From positions 389,078 to 453,077 of the forward strand of contig CAJFSY010000001.1 of assembly GCA_904419785.1 (NCBI GenBank): a DNA stretch of 64,000 bases. Direction: 5' to 3'. This DNA comes from an uncultured Neglectibacter sp. GTDB lineage: Bacteria > Bacillota > Clostridia > Oscillospirales > Acutalibacteraceae. The notes below the pieces were generated by a model. It did not search any database. It was not told where the DNA came from and was given only the letters and a program-made list of their open reading frames with translations. Every line of letters begins with the position of its first letter. The stretch's first letter is position 1. The position numbers and the translations under genes were made by a program. Shown piece after piece: positions 19,882-28,597 of the stretch.

Positions 19882-21642
19882 TTATTTTCGGCGTTTTAAT
19901 TCTTGCAAATATTGAAAAATCTCATCCTCAGAAGCGTCCCGGATTTTCTGCGGGTCATTGAATTCGCCTTCTTCCTGGATGATCCTGCAATATTCCTCTA
20001 TGTCCTCCCATGAAGGAGGCACTTCCCGGTAATTTGCCAATACCCGGGTCAATTCAGAAAGCTCATCGGCGGTCAGTTCTCCTGCAAGCCCAGATAAGGT
20101 GATCTCGCCGTGTATAGTCTTTCCCAATATAAGGGCGTATACTCTGCGCCCCCAGGGCGTCACACATTTTTCGGGAGGCAGACGTTCTTCCAACACCTTC
20201 GCTTTATCCTGATTGCGGAACAAAAAAGCGATCACGCCTTCTTCCGCCAATGCCGCCCGCATATGACGCTTCTTCTCCGGATTCGCCACTGTTCGGGTCG
20301 CCACCACTTCCTGCTGCGCCCGTAGTTCTTCCCGCCGGCGCTGCTTTCCCTGTATCGCCGCGGCCCGCCGGACAGATTCCAAAATGCTGTCTTTTTTTAC
20401 ATTGGCTTCTTCAGAAAGCTTTCCGGCGTAGATATCCAGCTCCACGCTGTCCCGGATCGGCGCCAGCACTTTGGCCACTGCCTCCTGCAAGTAACGCTTT
20501 CGTCCGTCCTCTGTGGATAGGTCGTACTTTTCCCGGACCCCGTTCAAACGGTACTCCGTATCGTTGCCGCTCTGCTGGATCAGCCTTTTGAACCGGGCAG
20601 GGCCATCCTTTGGGTCAGACCGGAAAAACTCGTCCGGATCTTTTCCACCGGGTACAGTAATTACCCGCACATCCAGCCCAGCGTTTTTCAAAATAGGGAT
20701 GGCCCGCTGGGTCGCCCGCCTTCCCGCTTCGTCAGAGTCGTAACAGATGATCACTTCTTCCGCGTAACGCCGCATGATCCTAGCCTGTTCTTCCGTAAGC
20801 GCCGTGCCCAAAGAAGCGATGGCGTTTGTGAAACCCATCCGGTGCAGAGCGATCACATCCATATAGCCCTCTGCCAAAATCAGCTGCTGGGAACCGGAAT
20901 TCTTCGCAAAATTCATAGCGAACAAGCCGCTGCTTTTATGATACACCGGGGTATCGGAAGTATTGATATATTTGGGCTTTTCATCGGTGAGGATACGCCC
21001 GCCGAAAGCCACTACGTTTCCCCGCAGGTCAAAAATGGGAAACATCACCCGGCCACGATACCGATCAAACAAGTATCCTTTTTTTGAACGGCGAACCATA
21101 TCCGACTGCACCAATTCCTCTTCCGTAAATCCTTTTCCCCGCAAATGGTTCACCAAAGCGAAACCACTGTCCGGCGAATACCCCAGCCCAAAACGCCGGA
21201 TGGTCTTAGCGTCCAGTCCACGGCGCCGGAAATACTCCAAACCTGGCTGTCCCTCCGGCTTGGAGAGCATCCCAAAATAGAAACGGCCTGATTCCCGGTT
21301 GATCTCTAAAACGCGGGTACGCAGCCGGGACATGCTCAGGTCCGCTCCTTCCTCCGGAAGGGCCATGCCCGCGCGCTGGGCTAAAAATTTAACAGCCTCG
21401 GAAAAATCCAGTTTCTCCACGCCCATGATAAAGTTGATCACATCTCCGCCTTTGTTGCAGCCAAAACAATAGTAGGAGTTATTTTCCGGATAGATGCAAA
21501 AAGAAGGGGTCTTTTCATTGTGAAACGGGCACAATCCCACCAGATTCTTCCCGCGCCTGCGCAGGTTCACATAAGAAGCAGCGATGTCCTCAATCCTGCT
21601 GCGTTCTCCCAACTCCCGCAGGAATTCCGGCGGAAACGGCAT
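19882..21642 (-). CDS. dnaG: DNA primase
   Basis: 586 residues. The N-terminal zinc finger (CPFH...YCFGC, about residues 39-62), the catalytic core with the Toprim motifs [10 protein letters not shown] and [11 protein letters not shown], and a C-terminal helicase-binding region are in order. It makes RNA primers for replication. AAAGGAGGG precedes the ATG. It lies between the dGTPase-like gene upstream and rpoD downstream, as in other Firmicutes. Confidence 0.97.
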   Translation of the reverse strand: MPFPPEFLRELGERSRIEDIAASYVNLRRRGKNLVGLCPFHNEKTPSFCIYPENNSYYCFGCNKGGDVINFIMGVEKLDFSEAVKFLAQRAGMALPEEGADLSMSRLRTRVLEINRESGRFYFGMLSKPEGQPGLEYFRRRGLDAKTIRRFGLGYSPDSGFALVNHLRGKGFTEEELVQSDMVRRSKKGYLFDRYRGRVMFPIFDLRGNVVAFGGRILTDEKPKYINTSDTPVYHKSSGLFAMNFAKNSGSQQLILAEGYMDVIALHRMGFTNAIASLGTALTEEQARIMRRYAEEVIICYDSDEAGRRATQRAIPILKNAGLDVRVITVPGGKDPDEFFRSDPKDGPARFKRLIQQSGNDTEYRLNGVREKYDLSTEDGRKRYLQEAVAKVLAPIRDSVELDIYAGKLSEEANVKKDSILESVRRAAAIQGKQRRREELRAQQEVVATRTVANPEKKRHMRAALAEEGVIAFLFRNQDKAKVLEERLPPEKCVTPWGRRVYALILGKTIHGEITLSGLAGELTADELSELTRVLANYREVPPSWEDIEEYCRIIQEEGEFNDPQKIRDASEDEIFQYLQELKRRK

Positions 21643-21690
21643 AGTTCTGATCCCTCCTTTTCACAATGACCGCGATAAGTTCAAAAAGCC

Positions 21691-22701
21691 TCAACCATTG
21701 TTCAGCCCCAAGTTCCATGCTTTGGGGATGAACAATTCCTGATAACAGGCTACGGCATAATGGTCCGTCATGCCCGCCACATAATCGCAGGCGGCGGTAT
21801 CCACGCCTTCCTCCTCGGCGATCCGTTTCATATAGTCCGGCAAATGGTCCGGATTGCGGAAATACAGGAACAGGCTGTGAATGATATTCGGCACTTTCCG
21901 TTCCTCTTTTTTAGCGTACTCGTTCAAATACACTGCCTGATACATAAAGTCGCTCAATTCTTCGTAAGCCCGGAAAGTCTCGGGGGCCATTTGGATGACG
22001 CCGTTGCGGCTGTTTTCCACCACCGAACTGATCAGAGCCGTGATCCGCTTTGTTTTGGAATCTCCCAGCACTTTTGTGATAGACTGAGGGATATCCTCTT
22101 CGCGAAGCACTCCGGCCCGGATAGCGTCATCAATATCATGGTTCATATAAGCGATCTTATCCGCCCAGCGGATGACCCGGCCTTCGGCTGTATCAGCTTC
22201 CATACCTGTAGTATGACACAAAATGCCGTTTCGCACCTCGTATGTAAGGTTTAACCCCCTGCCTTCTTTTTCCAGCCGTTCCACCACCCGCACACTTTGC
22301 TCGTAATGGCGGAAACCCTGGGGCAGCATTGCGTTCAGCGCCCGCTCCCCCGCATGGCCGAAAGGCGTATGCCCCAAATCATGGGCAAGGGCCACCGCTT
22401 CAGTCAGATCCTCGTTTAAGCGCAATGCCCTGGCAATGGTCCGGGCAATTTGAGAGACCTCCAGGGTGTGGGTAAGCCGCGTTCGGTAATGATCCCCTTC
22501 TGGGGAAAGGAACACCTGGGTCTTATGCTTTAAGCGGCGAAAGGACTTGCAGTGGATGATCCTGTCACGGTCCCGCTGATAAGGAGTGCGCATCTTACAC
22601 TCTTCTTCCAGACGCTCACGCCCCTTCGTATCGGCAGAAAAAGCCGCGTAAGGAGCTAAGATTTCTCGTTCCAACTGCTGGGCCTGTTCTCGGATAGTCA
22701 T
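21691..22701 (-). CDS. dgt: dGTPase-like HD-domain nucleotide hydrolase
   Basis: 336 residues. The HD-domain motif ALAHDLGHTPFGHAGE at about 105-120 and the upstream R...THTLEVSQIARTIAR residues match dGTP triphosphohydrolase-like proteins, which cut dNTPs to nucleoside and triphosphate. CKSFRRLKHKTQVF near residue 50 is also typical. It heads the dgt-dnaG-rpoD cluster, with 48 bases to dnaG. The AAGGAAGGG site is somewhat far from the ATG. The exact nucleotide specificity is not readable. Confidence 0.9.
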   Translation of the reverse strand: MTIREQAQQLEREILAPYAAFSADTKGRERLEEECKMRTPYQRDRDRIIHCKSFRRLKHKTQVFLSPEGDHYRTRLTHTLEVSQIARTIARALRLNEDLTEAVALAHDLGHTPFGHAGERALNAMLPQGFRHYEQSVRVVERLEKEGRGLNLTYEVRNGILCHTTGMEADTAEGRVIRWADKIAYMNHDIDDAIRAGVLREEDIPQSITKVLGDSKTKRITALISSVVENSRNGVIQMAPETFRAYEELSDFMYQAVYLNEYAKKEERKVPNIIHSLFLYFRNPDHLPDYMKRIAEEEGVDTAACDYVAGMTDHYAVACYQELFIPKAWNLGLNNG

Positions 22702-22834
22702 ACCATTTCACACCCTTCCTTATGCTGTTATCCCTGATCTTTCGGTTTTTTATCCTCCTTAATGGAAGCCTAAAATGGCTTCTGTTAGTATATACGCTCT
22801 TTTTTGGAAAATTACTTTTATTTTTTCAAAAAAA

Positions 22835-23461
22835 TCAAGCTAACTCAAAAGGAAAATACCGCTTGCCTTCTTCCACCACGGCACATCGTCCGCTGGTGGC
22901 GTCGGCCAGGCGCTTCTCCAGGGCTGGCAGCAGTGTTGGGTCCAAATGGAACCGCAGCCGGACGCGCTCTAAAAATTCCGTGTCATCCACCACGCCACCG
23001 TTTTCCGGCACAATCCCAGCCACTTTTCCATAAGAGGAATAATCACAGGAAACGCTGAGCAGCAAACACTCGCGCATAGCGACTTTCTTTGCCGCCGCCA
23101 ACGCGATGGACGCTGTATGGGAGTAAGCACGTATCAAACCGCCGCCCCCCAAAAGGATGCCCCCAAAATAGCGCGTAGCCACGATCACAGCATCCACTAC
23201 GCCCGCTTTTTTCAAGGTATCGATCACCGGGATGCCAGCTGTCCCTTGGGGCTCTCCATCATCTGAAAACCGCTGAATGCCGTTTTCACGCAAAATATAA
23301 GCGTAGACATTATGGCTGGCATCCCAATATTGAGATTTCAGCCGGTCGATGAATTCCAGCGCTTCTTCCTCGGTTTTTACCGGACGGCACGTACCTATAA
23401 AACGGGACTTTTTCTCCACAAACTCATCGGCGGCTTCCTTTTCCACGGTGACGTATTCCAC
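22835..23461 (-). CDS. YigZ/IMPACT family protein
   Basis: 208 residues from a GTG start at 23461; GGGGAGAAGG lies 4 bases before it. The open frame extends upstream through rpmE and its terminator, which is not credible. The N-terminal UPF0029 domain has KKSRFIG, HNVYAYIL and the family signature FSDDGEPQGTAGIPVI...VVDAVIVATRYFGGILLGGGGLIRAYS. A C-terminal ferredoxin-like domain follows. The family is linked to translation control (yeast IMPACT) but its bacterial function is unsettled. It sits downstream of rpmE, separated by a terminator. Confidence 0.92.
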   Translation of the reverse strand: MEYVTVEKEAADEFVEKKSRFIGTCRPVKTEEEALEFIDRLKSQYWDASHNVYAYILRENGIQRFSDDGEPQGTAGIPVIDTLKKAGVVDAVIVATRYFGGILLGGGGLIRAYSHTASIALAAAKKVAMRECLLLSVSCDYSSYGKVAGIVPENGGVVDDTEFLERVRLRFHLDPTLLPALEKRLADATSGRCAVVEEGKRYFPFELA

Positions 23462-23483
23462 AACGCCTTCTCCCCTTTCCGCT

Positions 23484-23519
23484 GTGTAAACAAAGACAGG
23501 CGGTGCGAACCGCACCGCC
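23484..23519 (-). terminator. Terminator of rpmE
   Basis: A perfect 9-bp stem GGCGGTGCG/CGCACCGCC (499-507 with 511-519 of kb 23) has a 3-base loop. On the minus strand it is followed by TGTCTTTGTTT. It lies between rpmE and the YigZ gene. Confidence 0.7.
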
Positions 23520-23574
23520 CATCCCGGGGCACAAGGCCCACTATTTTGCCGATCAAACCTCAGCCGCAAGCAGC

Positions 23575-23781
23575 TTATTTGTCCTGCAAGCCATAGCGCT
23601 TCTTGAACATATCCACGCGGCCGCTGGTATCTACCAGCTTCTGCTTGCCCGTAAAGAACGGGTGGCATTTTGAACATATTTCGACTTTGATATCCTTCTT
23701 AGTAGACCGGGTGTGGATCACGTTGCCGCAGGCACAGGTGATAGTGGTCTCCTGATAGTCGGGATGTATATTCTGCTTCAT
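23575..23781 (-). CDS. rpmE: 50S ribosomal protein L31 (zinc-binding type)
   Basis: 68 residues with the full family pattern MKQNIHPDY...CACGN...[32 protein letters not shown]16 and C18 with C37-x2-C40 form the zinc site, so it is the zinc-containing (C+) type rather than the zinc-independent paralogue. It is part of the large subunit. It has its own promoter at 23832-23860 and its own terminator, so it is monocistronic. Confidence 0.97.
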   Translation of the reverse strand: MKQNIHPDYQETTITCACGNVIHTRSTKKDIKVEICSKCHPFFTGKQKLVDTSGRVDMFKKRYGLQDK

Positions 23782-23831
23782 CTTCGTTTCACCTCTTTAC
23801 GGTTGGGAGATTTCAAACTCAATCGCAAAAT

Positions 23832-23860
23832 ATTGTAGCACATGTTCTGCAAAAATGCAA
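23832..23860 (-). promoter_or_regulatory. Promoter for rpmE
   Basis: On the minus strand, -35 TTGCAT (23860-23855) and extended -10 TGC-TACAAT (hexamer 23837-23832) have 17-bp spacing. It lies about 50 bases before the rpmE ATG. Confidence 0.75.
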
Positions 23861-23888
23861 GGGAAAGTTTTATTTTTCCAAATATAAT

Positions 23889-24776
23889 TTATTGGCTATT
23901 CAGATAGCTGATGTATTCCTCCAAGCACAGAGACCGCTGCTGCATGGCTATGGCATGATTGCTCCCCACATAGCGGATGACTGTATAATCCTCCGAACAG
24001 CCGGTATAGTCTTTTTTCCCTTCCGGATACCGGAACACGAACCCATATTTACCCATATTGGACCGAAGCCAGGTAAAGGTGCGGGAATCGGTAAATGTTT
24101 CAGGGTCTCCTTGGACGCGGACACACATGCCCGTTTGCATATCGCTTTCCCCTGCCCTGGGCACCACCAAACGGGCCTGGGTGCGGGCCATGACCGTAGT
24201 CAGCCCCTCGGATTCCATCAATTCGGTTACTTTGGCTTCATAACGTTCTTCTTGTTCCTCATAAGAAACATATCCCTCTGTAAACACCAACGCCAAGCCG
24301 TCTTCTTTGGCCGCTTCCATCAACATTTCCAAAGCGCTGACAATGTGCGCTTCCACCTGCACGCCTTCCACCTCAATGGTATTGGGCACATAAGAAGCGT
24401 CCTGGGGAGAGTTCTCATTGATCACAAACAGGCTGACTTCATTGGAATACAGCGGCAAGCCCATATCGTCATAGACAGGTATTTCCGTCTGGCTCAACAA
24501 AGAATTTTCCCGCACCTGAGAACCACTGGAACTTTCTAAAGAGATTTCTTTCTGAAAATAAGGCACCATATAAAAAGCAATGAACATGCCTACACCGGCC
24601 GCCACCAATAAAACGACCAAGGCCATCACGCCTCGCATCCACAGCATGATATGCTTAGCCTGTCGGGATTGAAGCTGTTTATCTCGGGATATGAACAGAT
24701 TCCGCCCCGCAGGACCAATATTTATGCGATGGTCAGTGCGACTGAGCACCACCCGCTTTTTCCGTTTCTTTGGCAA
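23889..24776 (-). CDS. VanY-like M15 protein lacking catalytic residues
   Basis: 295 residues: a basic cytoplasmic N-terminus, one membrane segment at about 46-69, then an extracytoplasmic domain that aligns with M15B D,D-carboxypeptidases. The usual SGYRSYEEQ reads TEGYVSYEEQ (168-175). The zinc motif SEHQTGLAVD reads SDMQTGMCVR (211-220), so the H and D ligands are M213 and R220. The later EPWHxRYVG reads DYTVIRYVG (263-271), so the catalytic E and third H are absent. The fold appears kept (KYGFVFRYPEGK, RYVG) but the enzyme should be inactive. It may be a peptidoglycan-binding or regulatory pseudoenzyme. Confidence 0.8.
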   Translation of the reverse strand: MPKKRKKRVVLSRTDHRINIGPAGRNLFISRDKQLQSRQAKHIMLWMRGVMALVVLLVAAGVGMFIAFYMVPYFQKEISLESSSGSQVRENSLLSQTEIPVYDDMGLPLYSNEVSLFVINENSPQDASYVPNTIEVEGVQVEAHIVSALEMLMEAAKEDGLALVFTEGYVSYEEQEERYEAKVTELMESEGLTTVMARTQARLVVPRAGESDMQTGMCVRVQGDPETFTDSRTFTWLRSNMGKYGFVFRYPEGKKDYTGCSEDYTVIRYVGSNHAIAMQQRSLCLEEYISYLNSQ

Positions 24777-24847
24777 AAGATTCCCTCACATTCCATATCT
24801 GCAACACAGCCTAAAAGGCTGCTGTTATTTAATGATACTAACAAATT

Positions 24848-24853
24848 ATTATA
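24848..24853 (-). promoter_or_regulatory. Probable -10 box for the VanY-like gene
   Basis: A consensus TATAAT on the minus strand lies about 70 bases before the ATG. The matching -35 (TTTCTT at 17 bp) is weak. A small hairpin (CAGCC/GGCTG) lies in the leader at about 24806-24822. Confidence 0.4.
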
Positions 24854-24909
24854 CACAAGTTTTCTGGAAAAAGAAATGGGGAAAAACAAAAAAACCGTCT
24901 TCTTCTGTC

Positions 24910-24938
24910 TGGACTTTTAGAATAGTCAATGCTAGAAT
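24910..24938 (+). promoter_or_regulatory. Promoter for the NCS2 permease
   Basis: -35 TGGACT at 24910-24915 and extended -10 TGC-TAGAAT (hexamer 24933-24938), 17-bp spacing. The leader of about 55 bases is too short and lacks the conserved core for a purine riboswitch. Confidence 0.5.
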
Positions 24939-25001
24939 GATGTGGAAGTTTATCAAAGGCGGGAAAACACCCCCGTTCAAATCCGCAGTGGAGGAAACCA
25001 T

Positions 25002-26423
25002 ATGAACATTTTTTCCAAGATCAACCGCTTCCTGTTCCCTTATTCCACGGAATATGAGAAGCTGGGTACCAAAAGGGCTCTGGCGTTAGGCTTTCAGCAT
25101 GCTTTCGCCATGAGCTGCGCCACCATCCTGGTACCCTTGCTCACCGGCCTTGACGTAGGCGTGGCATTGTTCTGCGCAGGCTGCGGCACTCTGATTTTCC
25201 ATCTGTGCACCGGCGGCAGAATGCCCACCTTCTTGGGCAGCTCCTTTGCCTTTATCTCTGCTTTAGCCGGAGTTATCGGCAACAACGCGTTTGGCGCCAC
25301 CAAAGACGAGCAGATTTCGGCGGCAATGGGCGGAATCATCGTGGCCGGCGCGTTTTACCTGTTGCTTGCCTTGATTATCAAGGTCTTTGGCAAAGGCCTG
25401 ATCGACAAGCTTTTCCCACCCGTCGTACGGGGCGTGGGCATCACCTTGATCGGACTGAATCTTTCCACCAGCGCTATCAATAACATCCAAACCCAGTATG
25501 GGCCCGATGGCAGCACCCTCACCTTATTCGGGGAAGGCTTTTCCATGTCCGCGTATGTTTGGGCCTGGGTGATTGCCGGTATTGTCTGCCTGTTGGCTGT
25601 TTTCCTTTCCAGCTGCGGAAAAGGCATGGTAAAAATGTCCTCCATTGTGATTGCTTTGGTGACCGGCTATGTTTTCACACTGCTGGTGACCCGTTTGGGG
25701 TTGGCTCCCGCTTCTTTGATGGACACGGGGGTCATCGCCACTTACAACTGGATTCAAGTCCCCCATTTTGTGCTGCCCAGCTTTAATATCACCGCTATCG
25801 GCATGATCGCCCCCATCGCTATCGTTACCTGTGTGGAACACGTAGGCGATGTATACGCCAACGGCGCTGTAGTCGGCAAAAAGTTCACCCGTAAGCCCGG
25901 CTTGCACCGCACCATGATGGGCGATGGTTTGGCCACTGTCTTTGCCGGTTTGGTGGGCGGCCCTCCCAACACCACCTATTCTGAAAACACAGCGGTTCTG
26001 GCGGCTACAGGCAACTATAACCCCGCTTCCCTGCGCATTGCTGCCTTGATCGCCATCGTGGTCAGCTTTTTCGGCAAAGGCATTGGAGTAATCCAATCTG
26101 TACCCAACTGCGTGCTGGGCGGAGCCTGCATTGTGCTCTACGGCATGATCGCTTCTGTAGGTCTGCGCACCTTGGTGGAGAACCATGTGGATTTCACCAA
26201 GAACCGGAACCTTTGCATCGCCGCAGTGATGCTGGTCTTGGCAATCGGCGGCGCGGTTATCGGCAACGCGGTATTCAGCTTCTCCAACATCGGACTGGGA
26301 ATCATCGTAGGTATTATCTTGAACCTGATCATCCCTGACAAAGAGCCCGACGGAAAAGGAATGGTCGCTCATACTGTGGAGGAAAAAGAAGTTTCTCCCG
26401 AACGCAGCGACAAAAACGATTGA
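25002..26423 (+). CDS. NCS2 family uracil/xanthine permease
   Basis: 473 residues from MNIFSKINR; AGTGGAGGAA precedes this ATG, and the frame extension upstream has no site. There are about 14 hydrophobic segments. The NCS2 signature GGPPNTTYSENTAVLAATG lies near residue 320, after the substrate-binding VEHVGDVYANG region. It imports uracil or a related nucleobase with protons. The pattern is closer to UraA than to xanthine permeases, but the substrate is not certain. The gene is monocistronic, with its own promoter and a strong terminator. Confidence 0.9.
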   Translation: MNIFSKINRFLFPYSTEYEKLGTKRALALGFQHAFAMSCATILVPLLTGLDVGVALFCAGCGTLIFHLCTGGRMPTFLGSSFAFISALAGVIGNNAFGATKDEQISAAMGGIIVAGAFYLLLALIIKVFGKGLIDKLFPPVVRGVGITLIGLNLSTSAINNIQTQYGPDGSTLTLFGEGFSMSAYVWAWVIAGIVCLLAVFLSSCGKGMVKMSSIVIALVTGYVFTLLVTRLGLAPASLMDTGVIATYNWIQVPHFVLPSFNITAIGMIAPIAIVTCVEHVGDVYANGAVVGKKFTRKPGLHRTMMGDGLATVFAGLVGGPPNTTYSENTAVLAATGNYNPASLRIAALIAIVVSFFGKGIGVIQSVPNCVLGGACIVLYGMIASVGLRTLVENHVDFTKNRNLCIAAVMLVLAIGGAVIGNAVFSFSNIGLGIIVGIILNLIIPDKEPDGKGMVAHTVEEKEVSPERSDKND

Positions 26424-26449
26424 CCGCTCATCTTGTCCATTAACAATAC

Positions 26450-26486
26450 AAATGGCCCCCGGCTTTCGCCGGGGGCCATTTTTTTA
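26450..26486 (+). terminator. Strong terminator after the NCS2 permease
   Basis: Stem ATGGCCCCCGGC/GCCGGGGGCCAT at about 26451-26480, loop TTTC, followed by seven T. It also lies just past the convergent aminopeptidase stop. Confidence 0.9.
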
Positions 26487-26495
26487 GAATCTTAA

Positions 26496-27908
26496 TTATT
26501 CCGCTTCAAAGTAGGACTTGAAGGCTTTAAACGCCATATATACATCCAGTTTGGAAACCACCTCAAAAGGAGAGTGCATGGAAAGTACCGGCACGCCTAC
26601 GTCAATGACATCGGCATTCATGCGGGAGATATCCAAAGCCACGGTTCCGCCGCCGCCCTGATCGACTTTGCCCAGTTCACCGATCTGCCACAACACGTCG
26701 TTGTCTTCAAAAATGCGGCGAACCTGGCCCACAAACTCGGCGTTGGCGTCATTGCTGCCGCCCTTGCCCCGGGAGCCGGTATACTTGGCCACGCCAACGC
26801 CCCGGTTCAGATAGCAGGAATTGCCTGCTTCAAAAGCGGAGGCATAGGTGGGATCATACGCGGCGGTAACGTCCGCAGAAAGGCAGGTAGACTGGGAATA
26901 CACATGGCGGGCCTCCAAGTCTTCCGCAGCGGCCAGATCTGCCACAAAATAGTTGAGGAATTCAGAGGCCAAGCCCGTGTTGCCCACACTGCCGATCTCT
27001 TCTTTATCCGCCAGCACTGTGATGGCGGTATACTCGGGAGTCTTGCACTTGAAGATAGCCTCCAACGCGGGATAGGCGCACACGCGGTCATCGTGGCCAT
27101 AAGCGCCGATCATGCTGCGGTCAAAGCCGATATCTACCGCTTTGAAAGCAGGCACGAATTCCAGCTCGGCAGAGATCAGGTCGCTCTCTACGATACCATA
27201 CTGCTGATGCAGGATGTTCATGATATTCAGCTTGAACAGCTGCTCCCCTTCTCCGTCGGTCAGAGGCAGGCTGCCCACCAGCACATTCAAATCCTCACCC
27301 ATAATGGCCTCGCCCAGTTTCTTGCCCATCTGGTCCTTGCCCAGGTGGGGCAGGATATCTGTAATGCAGAACTGAGGATCTTCGGGCTGCTCTCCTACGT
27401 TCACCGTCACTTCGCTGCCGTCTTTGCGGATGATTTTTCCGTGCATGGACAGCGGGATAGCGGTCCACTGATATTTCTTAATGCCGCCGTAATAATGGGT
27501 CTTTAACAAGGCCAGCTCATTGGCTTCATACAGAGGGATGGGCTTCAGGTCGATACGGGGGCTGTCGATATGGGCCGCGGCGATGCGCACACCCTTTTTC
27601 GCGCCCTTCTTGCCGATCACCGCCAGGCACATGGCCTTGCCCCGGTTGTTGTAATAAACCTTATCCCCGGCTTCGTACTTTTTCTTCGGGTCAAACGGCA
27701 CGAAACCAGCTTCCTCAGCGGCTTTTACCGCCCAGGTGACAGTTTCCCGCTCTGTCTTGGCCGCGTTCAGAAACTCTTTGTAGCCTTCCGCAAATTTATC
27801 GGCTTTAGAAAGTTCTTTAGCGCCAACTTTGGCCGCACCGTGAGTGCGGTCGTTGAGAAGCTCTTTCGCCAGCTCCTTAGCGTCGATCTTTTCCTCTTTT
27901 TTAGACAT
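26496..27908 (-). CDS. M18 family aminopeptidase
   Basis: 470 residues. The dinuclear zinc peptidase motifs are visible: AAHIDSPRIDLKP (first ligand H and D), VLADKEEIGSVGNTG (catalytic E pair), GAYGHDDRVCAYPALEA, and a late VPVLSMHSPFE carrying the final H. M18 enzymes remove acidic or neutral N-terminal residues in the cytoplasm and form dodecamers. Length and motifs fit the bacterial M18 type 1 group. The ATG has an optimal AGGAGG. It has its own promoter at 27998-28026 and converges on the permease gene. Confidence 0.93.
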   Translation of the reverse strand: MSKKEEKIDAKELAKELLNDRTHGAAKVGAKELSKADKFAEGYKEFLNAAKTERETVTWAVKAAEEAGFVPFDPKKKYEAGDKVYYNNRGKAMCLAVIGKKGAKKGVRIAAAHIDSPRIDLKPIPLYEANELALLKTHYYGGIKKYQWTAIPLSMHGKIIRKDGSEVTVNVGEQPEDPQFCITDILPHLGKDQMGKKLGEAIMGEDLNVLVGSLPLTDGEGEQLFKLNIMNILHQQYGIVESDLISAELEFVPAFKAVDIGFDRSMIGAYGHDDRVCAYPALEAIFKCKTPEYTAITVLADKEEIGSVGNTGLASEFLNYFVADLAAAEDLEARHVYSQSTCLSADVTAAYDPTYASAFEAGNSCYLNRGVGVAKYTGSRGKGGSNDANAEFVGQVRRIFEDNDVLWQIGELGKVDQGGGGTVALDISRMNADVIDVGVPVLSMHSPFEVVSKLDVYMAFKAFKSYFEAE

Positions 27909-27997
27909 TGTTTTGACCTCCTATATAAAATATTTTTCAAAATGACAAATTCACATCTCGATGGAAACTTATAAATAAACATGATCGGACAAAAAAC

Positions 27998-28026
27998 ACT
28001 GTACCATGAAATCACACAGAAAGCAA
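27998..28026 (-). promoter_or_regulatory. Promoter for the M18 aminopeptidase
   Basis: On the minus strand, -35 TTGCTT (28026-28021), a 17-bp spacer and extended -10 TGG-TACAGT (hexamer 28003-27998). It lies about 95 bases before the ATG, just past the transglycosylase stop. Confidence 0.5.
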
Positions 28027-28039
28027 TGGATTTCTTTCG

Positions 28040-28597
28040 TTAGGGATAAAGCTTTTGATAGATTTTCAACGCCTGCTGGACTTTCTTTACATAGGCGTCG
28101 GTTTCCGGGTAAGGGATGGTATGCAGCGTTTCCCCATCGTGGGAATAGTCACCGCTTTCAAGCCATCCCGACACGTTGCCCATACCCGCATTATAAGCAG
28201 CCAGGGCCACATCCACACTGCCATACTGGTCCAGCAGCAGCCGCAACAGCGCGCAGCCACAATGGATATTATCCCCAGGGTCGAATACATTTCCCCCGCC
28301 ATTTTCCGGCGGGTAGAGAGAGCCGATCCATTCAAACGTTTCCTGAGTCAGCTGCATCAACCCTTGAGCATCGGCACGGGAACGGGCTTGAGGATCAAAT
28401 CCGCTTTCCGTCTTTATCACCGCGTAAATCAGATCTGGGTCCAGGTGGAATTCAGCGGCTTCACGCTCTACCAGTTCCGAGTAAGACTGAGGATACAAAA
28501 ACTTCATCCCCGCCTCCCACAGACGCGGCCCGGCAAAAACCAGCACTGCCGCCAAGATCACCGCCAGCAGTACCACTGTAATACAGCCTTTTTTCAT
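28040..28597 (-). CDS. Membrane-anchored lytic transglycosylase (SLT domain)
   Basis: 185 residues from MKKGCITVV. The start overlaps the stop of the upstream fusion gene as ATGA, which implies translational coupling and excludes the longer open frame. One N-terminal hydrophobic segment (about 5-25) anchors it. The SLT domain then shows the catalytic glutamate in IYAVIKTESGFDPQA, followed by GLMQLTQETFEWIG and ALAAYNAGMGNVSGWL. It cleaves peptidoglycan between MurNAc and GlcNAc. It resembles Slt/YjbJ-type proteins next to coaE in other Clostridia. Confidence 0.93.
   Translation of the reverse strand: MKKGCITVVLLAVILAAVLVFAGPRLWEAGMKFLYPQSYSELVEREAAEFHLDPDLIYAVIKTESGFDPQARSRADAQGLMQLTQETFEWIGSLYPPENGGGNVFDPGDNIHCGCALLRLLLDQYGSVDVALAAYNAGMGNVSGWLESGDYSHDGETLHTIPYPETDAYVKKVQQALKIYQKLYP

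Noticed and set aside
24777-25001. Purine riboswitch before the NCS2 permease
   Set aside because: The leader is only about 55 bases from the predicted start and lacks the three-way junction core.
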